NCBI RefSeq assembly: GCF_030704535.1
Contig: NC_081807.1
Location: 9,636,001-9,700,000 of the forward strand
DNA length: 64,000 nucleotides
Reading direction: 5' to 3'
Origin: Vitis vinifera
Taxonomy: Eukaryota > Streptophyta > Magnoliopsida > Vitales > Vitaceae
Positions 10,871-23,369 of this stretch are shown piece by piece (position 1 is the first letter of the stretch; each line of letters starts with the position of its first letter). The notes under the pieces were generated by a model that was given only the letters and a program-made list of their open reading frames with translations, did no database searches and was not told where the DNA came from. Position numbers and translations under genes: made by a program.

Positions 10871-11639
10871 CATTATTTACTTAATTATTTTGTTAATTTA
10901 ATTTGTTTGTTTATTTTATAATTTTCTAAAACACCTTGGGATTCATTCATTAAGTCTAATTTTCTTTATATTTTTGTAGAGAAATTCACCAAAGGAATCA
11001 TCACTGGAGAGAAAAGGGAAGGTTGAAAACATGTATTGGCAAAGATATGCATGTGTTGAAGGATAGATCCAAGGTGGTTGGAAGAGGAGAGGACGTATGG
11101 AAGGAAATGAACTGAGAAAGAAAGCAAGTATGCACCCATGCATGTGCTGATTGTGCTTTTGATGGAAGGAAATGAATGAAGAAAGAAAATTACCAAAGCT
11201 ATTTTGGCATGGAAAAAGGAAAGGTTCAATGGGTATTTGGACGGAATGAAGACTATGTTCAGGAGGGAGACTCCTGATGATGCTTGACTGACGTGGATGA
11301 TTGAAGCTCTCCGGGCTGGTGAGTTGTCTTTCCATATTGGTAGAGTCAACGGGACCATTAAGAAGGAAAGGATTCTCTGGAGGGAAGGGGCAGCTGCACC
11401 GGAAAAGAAAGAAAATATTTTTTTGCATAGAAGAGAGAGGAAAAGGAGCAGAGGAGGGGACTTTTTTCCGGAAGGTCTTCCATCATTGTGGTTAGAGAGA
11501 GGAGTGGTGGAGATTGAAAAAGACGAAGGAGAGAGGATTGAAAAAGAGGAGAGAACAAGTGAGGCTGTGATTTTCAGAGAGAAGAGGAGTGATCAGTCGG
11601 GTTGAGGAAAGGTGAGGCTACGATTTTTAGAGGGAGGAG

Positions 11640-11835
11640 AAGAGCGGGCTGCTGTTTTCAAGGAGAATCAGACTGTGTTTAGGGGTGATTCGGGGCTGCT
11701 GTTTTCAAAGGAGATCAGTCCATGTTTTAGAGTGATTCGGGGCTGCTGTTTTCAAAGGAGATCAGTCCATGTTTTAGAGGGATTAGAGGCTGCTGTTTGG
11801 GCAAAGATCAGTCCGTGTTTTGAAAGGAGAGGGGC
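11640..11835 (+). repeat. ~47-bp tandem repeat, four copies
   Basis: Units begin GGGCTGCTGTTTTCAA and continue GGAGATCAGTCCATGTTTTA. Two are nearly identical (about 11690-11783) and the outer two are diverged. Lies in the purine-rich part of the large LTR. Confidence 0.85.
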
Positions 11836-11884
11836 TGTTTGAAGGGATCGAGAGAGAGAGCTTTGAGAGCGTGAGGGAAGGGTG

Positions 11885-12075
11885 CCATTTTTTTTTATCA
11901 CCGGGCTGCCATATTTTATGTCACCAGGTTGTTGATTTTTTTTATCACCAGGCTGCCATTTTTTTCAATCACCGGGCTGTCATTTTTTCAATCACCGGGC
12001 TGCCATTTTGCTATTACGGGGGCTGCTGATTTCGTTTCACCACTGGGCTGCCAGTTTTTCATCACTGGGCTGTTC
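11885..12075 (+). repeat. ~23-bp tandem repeat, about eight copies
   Basis: Units have the form GCCATTTTTTTCAATCACCGG with the CACCGGGCTG core best kept. Directly follows the 47-bp repeat, whose GGGCTGCTGTTT core it partly shares, so both may derive from one ancestor. Confidence 0.8.
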
Positions 12076-12189
12076 ATCCATCATAGCATCAATTCTACGC
12101 CTCAGCTGGTGCTTTCCCACTCATCCTTCACCGCACCAGCTGCACACCACCTTCTCTGTATCCTCACGGCTGTTAGGTAAGTCAGTTGT

Positions 12190-12550
12190 GTTTCATGTAA
12201 CATTGAAAGTTGGAATATTTGTTTAAGTGGAAATATTATTATAATGGTAAGTGGATTGACTTTTAAAAGTTTTGGCACGTATTGATTTTGAATGTGGCAG
12301 CATGTGTTTCATGTAAAGTGCAAGTTTGAATATTTGTTTAAGTGGAAATATTATTATAATGGTAAGTGGATTGACTTTACAAGTTTTGGCACGTATTGAT
12401 TTTGAATATGGTAGCATGAGTTTTAAAAGACTAGAAATGTTATTTAGGTCTATGTAACAATGCAAGTTTGGACATTTTTCTTTAGTGGAATAATTATTAT
12501 AATAGGTAAGTGAATCTACTTTTATTACTAGTGCCGGCATATATTGGTTT
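12190..12550 (+). repeat. ~120-bp tandem repeat, three copies
   Basis: Three diverged copies each contain AGTGGAAATATTATTATAAT, GGTAAGTGGATTGACTTT and GGCACGTATTGATTTTGAAT. The first two are closest to each other. Confidence 0.85.
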
Positions 12551-13566
12551 CATTTTAATATGGTAACATGGGAATTGTGTTTAGGGATAGTTTTTGATTT
12601 ATTATATTAAATTCGGAAAATATATTTTTTATATGTAGTTTTACTTTAAGAAAAAATATATAAATATTTTAATCTTCAGTATTTATTTATTTGTTACCAA
12701 CTTAGTGCTTTGTAATTTATTTAATTATAAATAAAATTGATTCTATAGGTTAGAGATTTGGTTTTAAAAATAATTTTTGTTAGTTTTTAATTTTACTTTA
12801 GGTTTAAACACTTTTATAAAATTTTAGTTCATTAAAATAATTTATCATATATATATTTATCCAATTATAAATAAATTATTTTTGATTTATTATTCTGGCT
12901 TGAAAATTATGTTTTGTTCACTGTGGTTACAATTTATTTTCTTAGTTTGACAAATTAGTTTCTTAGTATTGGTTTGGGCAATTTTTTTTGTAAATAATGG
13001 AAAAGTTAAGATTTTTTTAGAGTTTAGATAACTTGTTATGATAGTTAAAAATTTAGAATATTGATTAGCATTATTTTGGTTCTCAATTAGGAAATTCATA
13101 ATTTCTTTTAGTTTAGTTTAATTTATCTTTTAGTTTAAATGTTATTAAAATTCAGTCTATTAGTTCAATTACTTCCATGTCACTATTTTCATATCTAAAA
13201 GTTGTTAAATTTAATTCATGATTCATCCTTTTAGTTTATTAGTTTTAGAATTTAAGTTCGTTAATTTATTTCATTCCGCGTTGATATATTCATGTTTTAA
13301 AATAAAAAATATAAAATTAAATAAATAAATAAAATAAATAATTATTTTAGTTTTGATTGATCCTGTTTTAGTTGATATTTTTTAGATTTTTAATTAATTC
13401 GATTGGTTTCATATTGATTAGTTTATGTTAAGTTTTTCTAATTCCATTTTTCTATTAATTCTATGCTTTCAAATTGTAGGCTATTAGTTTAATCTATCCC
13501 CATGTTGTCATTTTGTGTTTAAAAATAGTTCATTTTAGTTTTGATTAATTTTATTTATCTTATGTG

Positions 13567-13599
<33 letters not shown>

Positions 13600-15179
13600 T
13601 TATTATTCATTTGTTTAGTTAGTCGATTAAATTTATGACTTCAAATCGTCAATATTAGTTGATACGTATCGTTCGTACTATTTTAAAGGTCACATAATAT
13701 TTAGTGTTTGATTAAGTTTATTTTAAGATTAAATGTTTTTAAAGTTTCAGTGCTTGTAAGATCTAAGGTTTTGGTTTATCACTTTGGTCATCCTTCATCA
13801 AAATCAATTTTTGGAGGCTATCGGAAAATAGTGAAGATTGACCTCCATTCCCACCACTTCAATTTTATCGGTTGTCAAAAATTCTGCTTTGTGATTTTGT
13901 TCTTTTTTTCTTTTGCTTGGTATTTTGATTCATACATTTTATTGTTTTCAAGTTAACTTCTTTTATCTTTAAAACATAACAATATCCTCAAAATCTCATT
14001 TCCTTATTTCAAAAATTCATTTAGAGTTCTCAGAATCAAAATCCCATTCCTTTTAAAAATTCATTTCAAAGATTCCTTTAGGATTCTTAAAATCAAAACC
14101 CCATTTTCTTAAAATAATATGCAACCATTTTTTTGATCGGTTTGCATCTTTCTCGGTTTTTAACGAAAATTTTGGTTTGAAATCAGACACGAATCAAAGC
14201 TTGTGGTCCCACATAAATGGGATAATTGTGAGCTAAATTCTTGTATATCAATTGGGGAATTGGTGAAACCCCTACAAAAAAAAAATCTTTTCAAAAATTA
14301 TTTTTGTTGCCACTTTTGTCACTTGTTGAAATTATGTCTATCTTTTTTTTAGGAATTGTATACAAGATGAGTGTGATAATTAGTGTTTTCATATACTTTG
14401 ATAATTTCTGCTATGCTAATTAGATAACGAGCATGCTAGGATTCCTATATTTCATTATTTATTATCTAACCCCTCATGTCTTATGGAAGCGCATTGTAAG
14501 TCATCTATGTTATCCAGGTACGTATCACCTACTTTCTAAATTTTGTAAACAATCATGTCACTGTGAAATATGCATATGTTTGATAATCCTTAGGTGCTTC
14601 GATGTATGCTAGATTCGCTATGATTAAATACATGTTGTGTGCTATACTTCTATACTATCTCTCATGTTTTATGATAGCGCTTGGGAAGCCATCCAGGTAC
14701 GCATCCTTAACTTTCCTTCATTGTTATTTGATCTTGTTAGGCATGCAATATTCGAAATCATCTAGTCTACTTAGGTATCCATAATTAACTGATTAATGGC
14801 CACACTTCCCTTAACTTTGTCAGTAGAGACCTCTATAGGGCTTAGAGGGGTGCTACCTCCTAGAGGTACCTTCCCAATAAGTAACCTGATCCCCGGACCA
14901 AGACTTGGGTTTTCAAAGACACGCTTTTCCAAAAATTATGGAGTCATTTTTTTTTAGGGTTTTATTTCTTGTTTTATTTTCCCTTCAAAAATAAAAATAA
15001 AAATAAGTGGCGACTCCAACTTTTTTTCAAAAATCAATTTCTCACAAATAAAAAAGCGAGTCTCGCCGATCGAATGGGGGCGCACGTGAAAAATGCGGGT
15101 CCACAAGACCCTACATCCCGGTAACATTTAACATGTACATTTGAAAATAAAACCATAACATCATATTTAACAACTTACA

Positions 15180-18100
15180 AAATTAATGGTTCTATTAAGA
15201 CCACTTCCATCCCAATGTTGCATATAGAGAATAGCATACATCCCAGTATGACATCTGCAATAACAAGTATGATTTGTGACATGTTATTAACATAGGACCC
15301 AATTAGGATTGAAAATGAATACATGAAAAAAAAAATATGTAACTAACAATTTTGGATCGCCATCGATATCTGCATACTGTGGATGTAAATTATTTATATT
15401 CACATCATTCCGTTTGAAGGAATTTTTTAATAACTGCGACATAAATCCAACTACTTTGAAAGCTTCATTAACAAAGTGAACACGTTGAATGCTATTATAT
15501 GATGAAAGTAGATCCACCCTTTTAGCCTCCAAATTGATTACCATGATGACCCATTCATTAAATTGGAATAAGGGGATATAAAACTACAAAACAGACAATC
15601 ATCATAACAACAATGAAGGCTTAAATATTTGAAATATAAAGTCGAAATTATTAAAAAATTGTCATCAATCTATGTAATCAATACAATAGTCAAGCATTAC
15701 CTGGTTGCAACATTCAAGATTAACACAATAGCTACCTAATCTTTTCTTGAGTGTTGATTTTGAGGTAGACTTGCTCATTGAACCACATATTTCCTGTAAA
15801 AAGTTGTTGAGAGCATAGTAACAATGTATGACTAAAGCTATACATGCATCTTATATTAGGGACAAGATTTGGTGTACTCGAGGAAAAAACCTCACCCAAA
15901 AGTATGGATTAAAAAAGTGTCTGCGATAAGGATTCTCTTCTTTTGCATTCATGTATCGGCAAAACATGGAAATCACCTACATAATGCCTCTTCATTAGTT
16001 AAAATGATCAATGGAAAGATGAAGGTATTTTTTTCTTATTTATCATAAACCTTACCGGAATATCAATGAAGTTCTCCCCTACTAAGCATTGAAATTGTTC
16101 CCGTGTCACGCCATAGCCACCATATGCACAAAGCATCTCACTATTAATCACATGAAACACAAGACGTGAGTAATTTTTTTTTGTTTTCTAGATAAATCCA
16201 TAATCATAGTCTTTTAAGAACAATACTTGCTAAACGTGTGATTTGGGACTAACCTTGGATCTTTTGACTCGTCAAATACATAGTCGGCAACATGTGTCTC
16301 TTCCTCCGTCAACCTTTTATATTTTGATACACATAATTGTACAAAAGGTGACTTACACGCAGCTACTCGTTGCCTATGACGACGTACTTTCATTTTTACT
16401 CTTTGTGGTCGTATTTCTTCTAAGGCTTGTGGTGCTACATCCACATTGTTGTTCATGCATGATTGCACTAACACCAACATATTGTGTGGCCCAGGGTGAA
16501 GGGGATCCTCGTTTGAAAAGAACACACCATCTTCTACGTTGGGTCTTTCTGACACTCCTTCATTTGTACATCCAACGTCATCTTCAAAAGATCTTCTTTG
16601 ACCACCAGAATGAACAGGTGAATGTTGTGGATTATTTGTATAAAATGGTGCACCACTTTCATTAACATGTTCATGAAAATTTGACGGTTGACCTTCATCT
16701 GTGCGATAGTGTGAAGAGGTGAAACGAGTCCTCAACACTTTCACGTCACGGTTGTATGATGCAATAAGACTATTAAGATGACTTTGTGCATCGGTGATTT
16801 GACGTTGTGTTGCCTCCATGCGAGCACAAATAACCTAAGTCAAACATAATGAAGGAACATTAAATGACATATATTTAAACTAAGCCTTAATATAAGTTAC
16901 TATTCATAGTCATTAGTTATGAAGGATTACATCAAAGTCTTCATTCTCATCTAGGTCAACTAGGTCATCAATTGTAGGAGCCTTATTTTTTTCTGTTTCA
17001 TCTTGCTTCGCCGATGTGCTAACCAACTATCATTGCAAAACATGTAAATTGTCATCCCAATAATCTAATTACAATGGTAATCAACTATCTTAATATAACT
17101 AAAAGCTAATTATACCTCAACTTTGCCAAATCCTCCAAGCATTTCTAACTCCAACTTGATGCGTTGCTTGACCAAAAAATCATTCCATGCAGCAATCCGA
17201 GGAGTGGTAAGTTCCACATACATGGCTGGAAAATTAGATATTGAAAAGTAGAATATCTGTTGCATTATATAAGACATAATTAGTGGTAACATCATGGCCA
17301 ACATAGTGTATAACCATTATTGAATATCTAATACATGGACATATACTTATAAATAAGACAAAAAGTTACCTGAAGAAACATCAAACACCCTTTAATCCAA
17401 ACACTTTCCTTCCTCCTATGTTCATGTATAGCTTGAATAAAAAATTCTAAGACATATTCTCCCCAATTTATGTTCCCAAGTAACTGCTCTCGGGGTGTAT
17501 ACCATAACGAGTGACTACCTTCCAAACGAGAAGTGGGTGCCAATAAGGTTGCACAAGCGAAAATCAAGAAGACCCGCTTAAATTCCTCCATATCATCGAT
17601 GCCAACCATCATTGACTCTATATCTTGCAAACTCGGCATTTGACTAGCTTTAACACTTCCCTTCTCAACAATTAACTTTCTTCCACTATGTGGAATGCCC
17701 ATCGTCATCCCAACATCATGACATGTCAAAGAAACCTTCTTACCCCCAAATAACTCGAGTTGGGAATAAGCAATGTTTGTGTTTTTTATCAACCAAAAAC
17801 ATAAATCTAAATTAACCTCCTTACAACCTAATTGCAATAGCCCACCAAAACCAAGTTCTCGTATTACATCCTTCTTCACTTCTGAGAGCAAATGGATTCC
17901 AGAGAGGAATCTACGGCCAGAACAACGACACCGTATGTTCATATTATCACTGCATTAAACAACCATAATTCATTAATAAATTAATCAAATGTTAAAGACA
18001 TGTGAACGTGAATATAGTGTTCCTATATACATTCATCATAATTATTACACAAATATAACATATATTAACAAAGAAATGGGAAACATTTTGTTACATCATG

Positions 18101-18201
18101 TAAATGATAATCATTGAGATCGGTTTCCTCTAGCCTTTCAATAATATGGTTATCAATAAGGGTGAAATTGTTATATATAGGGTCACCCACTATGACACCC
18201 A
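15180..18201 (-). pseudogene. Degenerate multi-exon gene with a Ulp1-like (C48) C-terminal domain
   Basis: Minus-strand exons can be traced by GT/AG signals at about 18201-18095, 17949-17370, 17225-17116, 17028-16932, 16834-16254, 16170-16058, 15985-15890, 15795-15700, 15583-15350 and 15260-15190. The second codes RELGFGGLLQLGCKEVN and GMTMGIPHSGRK. This is the style of plant proteins that pair an N-terminal mobile-domain-like region with a Ulp1 SUMO-protease-like end, often transposon-borne. The fifth is an unstructured linker. The last exons look like Ulp1: YIPLFQFNEWVIMVINLEAK and HTGMYAILYMQHWDG. The expected His (HW), Asp and Cys (DCG) are N/E, S and T here, so no protease activity is expected. 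The first two exons do not join in phase. The 3' end runs into the gypsy LTR at 15105. Confidence 0.6.
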
Positions 18202-18359
18202 CTGCAAAAAAAAAAAAAAAAAAAAAACAGACAATGTGCATTTTAGTGGGTCAGCCAATAAAAACAAATGGTACGCCTCAAAGTTACATACTCATCTAAC
18301 CAAATCAATATAGTTTAGGGAAAAGTGGGATTTGATTCACTAATAAGAAAATATATGGT

Positions 18360-18972
18360 AAAAAGAATCCCAAATATTTTAAATTAGTATTATCTTCATC
18401 TATTTAAAAATAATTTGAAATACATGCAATGAGTTATCCAATTATTCCAAAAAATGTCATTTTATTTTTTATGTTATTCAAATCAATTGACAACTACACT
18501 CCTCCATATAAATGTTTCCTTATTATTTTAGATTTTTATTATTATTATTTTATTATTTAAGATTTTTTTTCCTCTAGAAACAAACACCTTATAGGATTCT
18601 TATTTTAGTTTTCTAAAAGTTTAGGAAATATTGTCAAACAAATCATATTTAATCATAATTACGAATTCAAAAAGTAATAAGATTGTTTATTAAATAATAA
18701 AGAATAAACTCGTAATATATAATTCTTTTAATATTATAACAAATTTATTATTGAAAAACTCTAATAACAAATTTTATTCATTATTATATTAAACAATTAT
18801 TAATATTATATAATAAATAGAAATTTATTATTGGTTTATTTATTATCAAGAATATGAATCTATTTTTAACTTATTAATACTATAATAAATTCTGTTTTTT
18901 TTTTCAAATTATTACTTTATAATGTTTCTAGAGAAAAAAAATTCCCAAATAATAAAATAATAAAGTAATAAA

Positions 18973-19037
<65 letters not shown>

Positions 19038-19720
19038 TTAAGATTATTGACAACTACACTCCTCCATATAAATGTTTCCTTATTATTTTAGATTTTTATT
19101 TTATTTTATTATTTTATTATTTAAGATTTTTTTTCCTCTAGAAACAAACACCTTATAGGATTCTTATTTAGTTTTCTAAAAGTTTAGGAAATATTGTCAA
19201 ACAAATCATATTTAATCATAATTACGAATTCAAAAAGTAATAAGATTGTTTATTAAATAATAAAGAATAAACTTCGTAATATATAATTATTTTAATATTA
19301 TAACAAATTTATTATTGAAAAACTCTAATAACAAATTTTATTCATTATTATATTAAACAATTATTAATATTATATAATAAATAGAAATTTATTATTGGTT
19401 TATTTATTATCAAGAATACGAATCTATTTTTAACTTATTAATACTCTAATAAATTCTGTTTTTTTTCTTCAAATTCTTACTTTATAATGTTTCTAGAGAA
19501 AAAAAATTCCCAAATAATAAAATAATAAAATAATAAAGTAATAATAATAATAAAATATCTAAAAAGAATGGAAATATTTATACAAAGGATTCTAATTGTC
19601 AATGGATTAGGATGACATGACAAGTAAATGGCTATTTTTGGGAATAATTAAATCATAAATTAAAAAGTGCATGCATTTTAAATTATTTTTAAATAAATGA
19701 AGATAATATTGGAATTTTCT
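18360..19720. mobile_element. AT-rich foldback element with ~180-bp imperfect inverted ends and an internal direct duplication
   Basis: The left end (about 18385-18550: TATTATCTTCAT, TTTAAAAATAATTT, ACATGCA, AATTATTCC) is repeated in reverse complement at about 19550-19710. The inside holds two direct copies of a ~470-bp block, 18487-18955 and 19045-19520. Each starts TTGACAACTACACTCCTCC and ends CTAGAGAAAAAAAATTCCC, with only small differences. Each block itself begins and ends with an inverted TCTAGAAAC / GTTTCTAGA segment. No coding capacity is seen. Target duplications could not be recognised. Confidence 0.75.
18950..19036 (+). repeat. AAT microsatellite
   Basis: An almost pure run of AAT units lies between the two internal direct copies of the foldback element. 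It may have been the place where the duplication joined. Confidence 0.9.
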
Positions 19721-19785
19721 TTGTCAACCAATCAGTTTTGAGAAAAAATGTTCTTGTAACGGATAAGCTCCAAGAGGTTAGTTTT

Positions 19786-19820
<35 letters not shown>

Positions 19821-20440
19821 CAGTTCATGTAAATTTTGATTTTTTTGTAAATTAAAATATAATATTTTTTTATATTGATAAATAAAAGTCATATTGTTTT
19901 AAACTACTTTATTCAACAAACAACAAGATCGGTGGCCCCAACATTGATATGGTTACAAAAATAACTATAAAAGAAAATATGACATATCAAAATCCAATTC
20001 AATAAAAATCATAGTCCTCAAACCTCTGTTTCATTAAAAGGTACGTAATCCTACAATTCACTTCATATGACTCATGAAGTTAGCGCCATCAAGATGAATT
20101 GTCATAATTGAAACAAATCTACATAAACAAATAGAGACCATTTCACATTTTAAACTACAATATCCATCAAACAACAACAAGACCAATGTTTACAAAATTA
20201 ATGAAGTTACAAAACTATTGAAAGAAAAGAGTAACCTACCATTTAAAAATTTTCTACATTTGTATTAAAAATATATGATAATAAAATTTTCTATTAACAT
20301 TAATTTATTTAAATAATTAATATTATTAATAATTTATCTTATCAAATTAATTTTAATTTATAAAATATTACTGATAAAAACTGAAATTTTGATTTAACCA
20401 AAATAAAGATGGATAATTAATTATTTATAATTAATAATTA
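19721..20440. other. AT-rich sequence without recognised gene
   Basis: Contains a TA microsatellite at 19788-19818. An imperfect direct repeat of about 90 bp (TTTTAAACTAC, CAACAAG, GTTACAAAA, AAAGAAAA) occurs near 19900 and again near 20148. Nothing else is recognised. Confidence 0.5.
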
Positions 20441-20512
20441 ATAATTTTGATTTATAATATTGTTCTTGTGATTTGTTTCCTTTTTATTTCTATACTATAT
20501 CTAAAAAACAAA

Positions 20513-20695
20513 CATGCTCGTTGCCATTCGTTGAGGCATTATGGGAAGGTGAAGGACCCAACGGTGGAGAATTTGTTGCCGGAGGTTGATTTTGAGCACA
20601 CTGTTGGGAGGAGATTGGTTTCAACCTCTGGAACTCGATCTGTGGTTCTAATGGTGGTTGATGCTTCAGATTTTGATGGGTCCGGCCACCACGTG
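20513..20695 (+). pseudogene. Fragment of a plant YqeH-type (BPG2-like) GTPase gene
   Basis: Sixty codons read ARCHSLRHYGKVKDPTVENL, then DFEHTVGRRL and GTRSVVLMVVDASDFDGS. This matches the region just after the zinc finger of circularly permuted YqeH-type GTPases, closest in my memory to the chloroplast protein BPG2. The match stops abruptly after DFDGS and ends GHHV-stop, where the family continues with FPRKVA. No other part of the gene is nearby. It is a non-functional captured or duplicated piece. The assignment is from recall of the family pattern. Confidence 0.6.
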
Positions 20696-20699
20696 TGAG

Positions 20700-21985
20700 G
20701 CATCAAGAAGCCCCTTTGTTGAATTCTTCTCCAGGCAAGCATCATGCCTTATTTTCCCCTGCCACTCTCAATCCTCGCAGGTGCTAATCTAATCATGTTA
20801 TTAATATTTATTTTCAACCCCAATTTGCTTCCCAAGAAAATCCATCCCCCATTCGATTTCAGGGAAAATTCATCCTCGTTTGATTTCCGAGAGAAATCCA
20901 TCAAAACTCCCAAGGAAAACCAAAAAAAAAAATGCTTTTATTTTGTTGCTCCCTGTGTTTTCTGGATCTGTTCTAAGGTTTTATTTGTTTTTGTGCCATT
21001 GGATTTAAATTCTACAAACCCTAAATCCATGATTTTTGAGCCACGCTAAAAACCACAACCTTTGCCCTCAAATTGTGGATCTGTGTGCGTGTGCGGCGGG
21101 TTGGATTTAAATTCTACAAACCCTAAATCCATGATTTTTTAGCCACGCTGAAAACCACAACCTTTGCCCTCAAATTGTGGATCTGTGTGCGTGTGTGATA
21201 TTTTAAAAAAATTACCCAATTTTCTGTCAAAGATCTCAACAAGCATCAATACCAACCCAAATTAACTCATAAATCTATTACATTCGTACCTGGGAAAGCT
21301 CCTCTCAGCTCGGACCACTTCTCTCTATTTTCACTGCAAGCTCCTCTCACGAATTGTGGCTGTGAAAGAAAGTGAAAAAATATGGGTTTTTGGAGTTAGG
21401 GTTTGGTTCAGGAGAGAATAAGGGATTTGGGGGGTTTGGTTGAAAGAGAGAAGAAGGGATTTAGGGTTTTGATTCAACACAGAAGAAATGATTTCGGGTA
21501 AATCTCACTATTATATTTTAGTAAATATTTTTTTAAAAATATTGCCACATGGAGTGTCTACATGTCATATGAGCCATGTCACTAGCTTAAGTGGAACATG
21601 ACTTTGCTGAGTAATTGATTATGTCAAAGTGTATGAGGGTATTTTTGGAAGGCTCCTCAATATCACTATTACAGTGTATGAAAGGTGATTTATTTTTCAC
21701 AAAATCCATTGAATTTGAAAAGTAAAAAGTTAAGTTTCCAAAAGGCAAAATTTTGCCTCTTGGTGTATGGTTACATAAATTCCCCAAAAATATATCTATT
21801 TTTATTGAATATTTTATCTTAACGCGAATCCTCTACACCATAAAACTTTTTTTTTGTAATTGTTTTAAACATGAATTTTTTGTTTATCTCAAATGATTAA
21901 AATAGGGTTAAATTTTCTTTGATAGAATAATTTTTTCGTCGACTAAAAGCAATTTTATGCATTACCTCTATCATCCAAAGATATG
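20700..21985. other. Non-coding stretch, unassigned
   Basis: Apart from the tandem duplication, it holds an A-rich run near 20920 and a purine-rich block at 21400-21480. The frame at 20744-21049 has no family resemblance. Nothing further can be supported. Confidence 0.4.
20999..21199 (+). repeat. ~100-bp perfect-like tandem duplication
   Basis: A segment starting GGATTTAAATTCTACAAACC and ending GGATCTGTGTGCGTGTG occurs twice in direct succession with only a few changes. The surrounding 20700-21980 has CT/GA-rich pieces resembling a gene leader (agagagaagaaggg) but no long open frame. I see no identifiable gene in it. Confidence 0.85.
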
Positions 21986-23369
21986 TAAGGGTATGTTTGA
22001 AACTGATTTTAAAAACAATTTTTTTTTGTTTTTAAACAATAAGAAAATGGGAAACAATGTTTAATAATCAAAAAATAAAAATAAAAATAATTTTTTCCTC
22101 TTTAAAACTTAAAATTTGGAATTTTACGAGAATATATTATAATTATTTTAAGTTGTTTTTATTTTTTTATGGGTTTGTATACCCCTTTTGCAAACCAAGT
22201 GCTATTAGTTTTTTTTATTGCTTTCATGAATAGCATTAGAATGATATTTTCTTACCACTCAGGAGCTAGTAGCACCTTGGACAAGTGGGGGACTGGCTTC
22301 CATGAAGCTTCATGCATGAAACGCGTAGCCTTGGATGTGACCACCTCACCATGGTGGTGGTTGAAGCTTTAGAGGATGACGGTTGGAGCAGTGGAGTGGG
22401 TAGTGGCTTGTGGGAGAAGGAAGAAAAAGAGGAAGGGCGAAAAGCTTAAAATGGAGCAAGAGAGGTTGAAGAGGGGTTCGGGAGAAAAATTGGAGACAGC
22501 TTGAGGAAAAGAGGTCGAGAGCAAGAAAGAGAGAAGGGTTGTTCATGGGTAGAGAGGTTGTGAAGCAACTGGACATAAAATGAGGGAGAGTTGGTTCGAG
22601 ACAGTAGGTTTTGGGGAGAAAAAAAAAAGAACGAAAATGGGAGCTTGAAGGGAAAAACGAGTGGAGACCATTTTGGCTTGAGAATGAGAACCAGCTGAGA
22701 ACATAGTGAGAGGGAACGGGGTAAAAAAAAAAGGTTGAGGAACCATGAGAGAGCAGAGTTTAATCTAAAGGATACGAAAAGAGAATTGCAATGGAGCAGG
22801 AGAGATGGCACGTGGAAACAGGAAGAATGAGCAGTGAGCTGAAGCCTAAAATTCCTTGTTAGAGTAGAGATCTTCAGGTATGGCCATTATGGATTTCCCT
22901 TTTTATTTTTCATGTTTCTCCTGCTTCATTCTTTGTGATTTCCACATTGCTTGTTGGGTTTGTATGATTTGGTTATTATTGGTTTAATCTTTCATTTTCT
23001 TGTTTATTTCAATCAAGAGATACTTGAATGTGCTTCAGTTTGTTGTTTCATTTTTAAGGAGCTCGTTGCATTTTATGCTTTATTCTGAAAACCTTTTCCA
23101 CAACTCAATCCACTGATTGTTAAACTTATGGATAAAATTACAAAATGGGTTCAACATATTGGTTAAGTGTTTTACGCTTTATTCTTGCTTCTACTCTCTT
23201 GCTTCTCCATTTTCCTATGAATGTGCGCCCCAAACCCTAGAATCTGTATATCCTCGAAGGTCTTCAGCAAATCAACGAAAAGCGAAAACATGAAAAAATT
23301 TTGAATTTTTTCGAAATGTTTATGTATTTTTTTTTTTTTTTTTGCAATTTAATTTTTGGGGTTGGAACG

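Larger units (their letters stand above)
1..15105 (+). mobile_element. Large Ty3/gypsy LTR retrotransposon of the Tat/Ogre type, 5' part outside window
   Basis: The window opens inside gag and runs through protease, reverse transcriptase, RNase H, a second archaeal-type RNase H, integrase, a 3.8-kb 3' region, a polypurine tract and a 3' LTR. The second RNase H between the first RNase H and the integrase is the known hallmark of the Tat/Ogre lineage of plant Ty3/gypsy elements. The 5' LTR and primer site lie left of the window, so target duplications cannot be checked. The 3' LTR end was set at the CACA ending at 15105 by comparison with the solo LTR at 22176-25413, whose end is fixed by target duplications. 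An alternative end at 15115 would give TGTAG/CTACA ends. Coding decay is limited to four in-frame TAG codons with no frameshift, so the copy is probably fairly young. Confidence 0.9.
10264..15105 (+). repeat. 3' long terminal repeat of the gypsy element (about 4.8 kb)
   Basis: The repeat opens TGTAGACCC after the polypurine tract and closes TGCGGGTCCACA. The solo LTR at 22176-25413 shares both ends (TGTATACCCC and TGCGGGGTCCATA). It also shares a block near the end with GGGCTTAGAGGGGTGCTA, AGTGGCGACTCCA and AAAAAGCGAGT. At 4842 bp this is very long for an LTR but within the range known for Ogre-type elements. It contains several separate minisatellites (listed individually), a purine-rich block at 11000-11880, and a 1.5-kb very AT-rich stretch at 12550-13990. 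The other copy is outside the window, so divergence dating is not possible. A later insertion inside this LTR cannot be excluded. Confidence 0.8.

Noticed and set aside
10943..11605. Frames on both strands in the large LTR
   Set aside because: Composition comes from a purine-rich block. No conserved motif was found.
15105..15115. LTR end at 15115 (TGTAG/CTACA inverted ends)
   Set aside because: The related solo LTR, bounded by target duplications, ends at the position matching 15105.
22346..22811. Minus-strand Ser/Leu/Phe-rich frames in the solo LTR
   Set aside because: They are translations of a purine-rich strand inside the LTR. Overlapping frames give similar biased proteins and none resembles a family.
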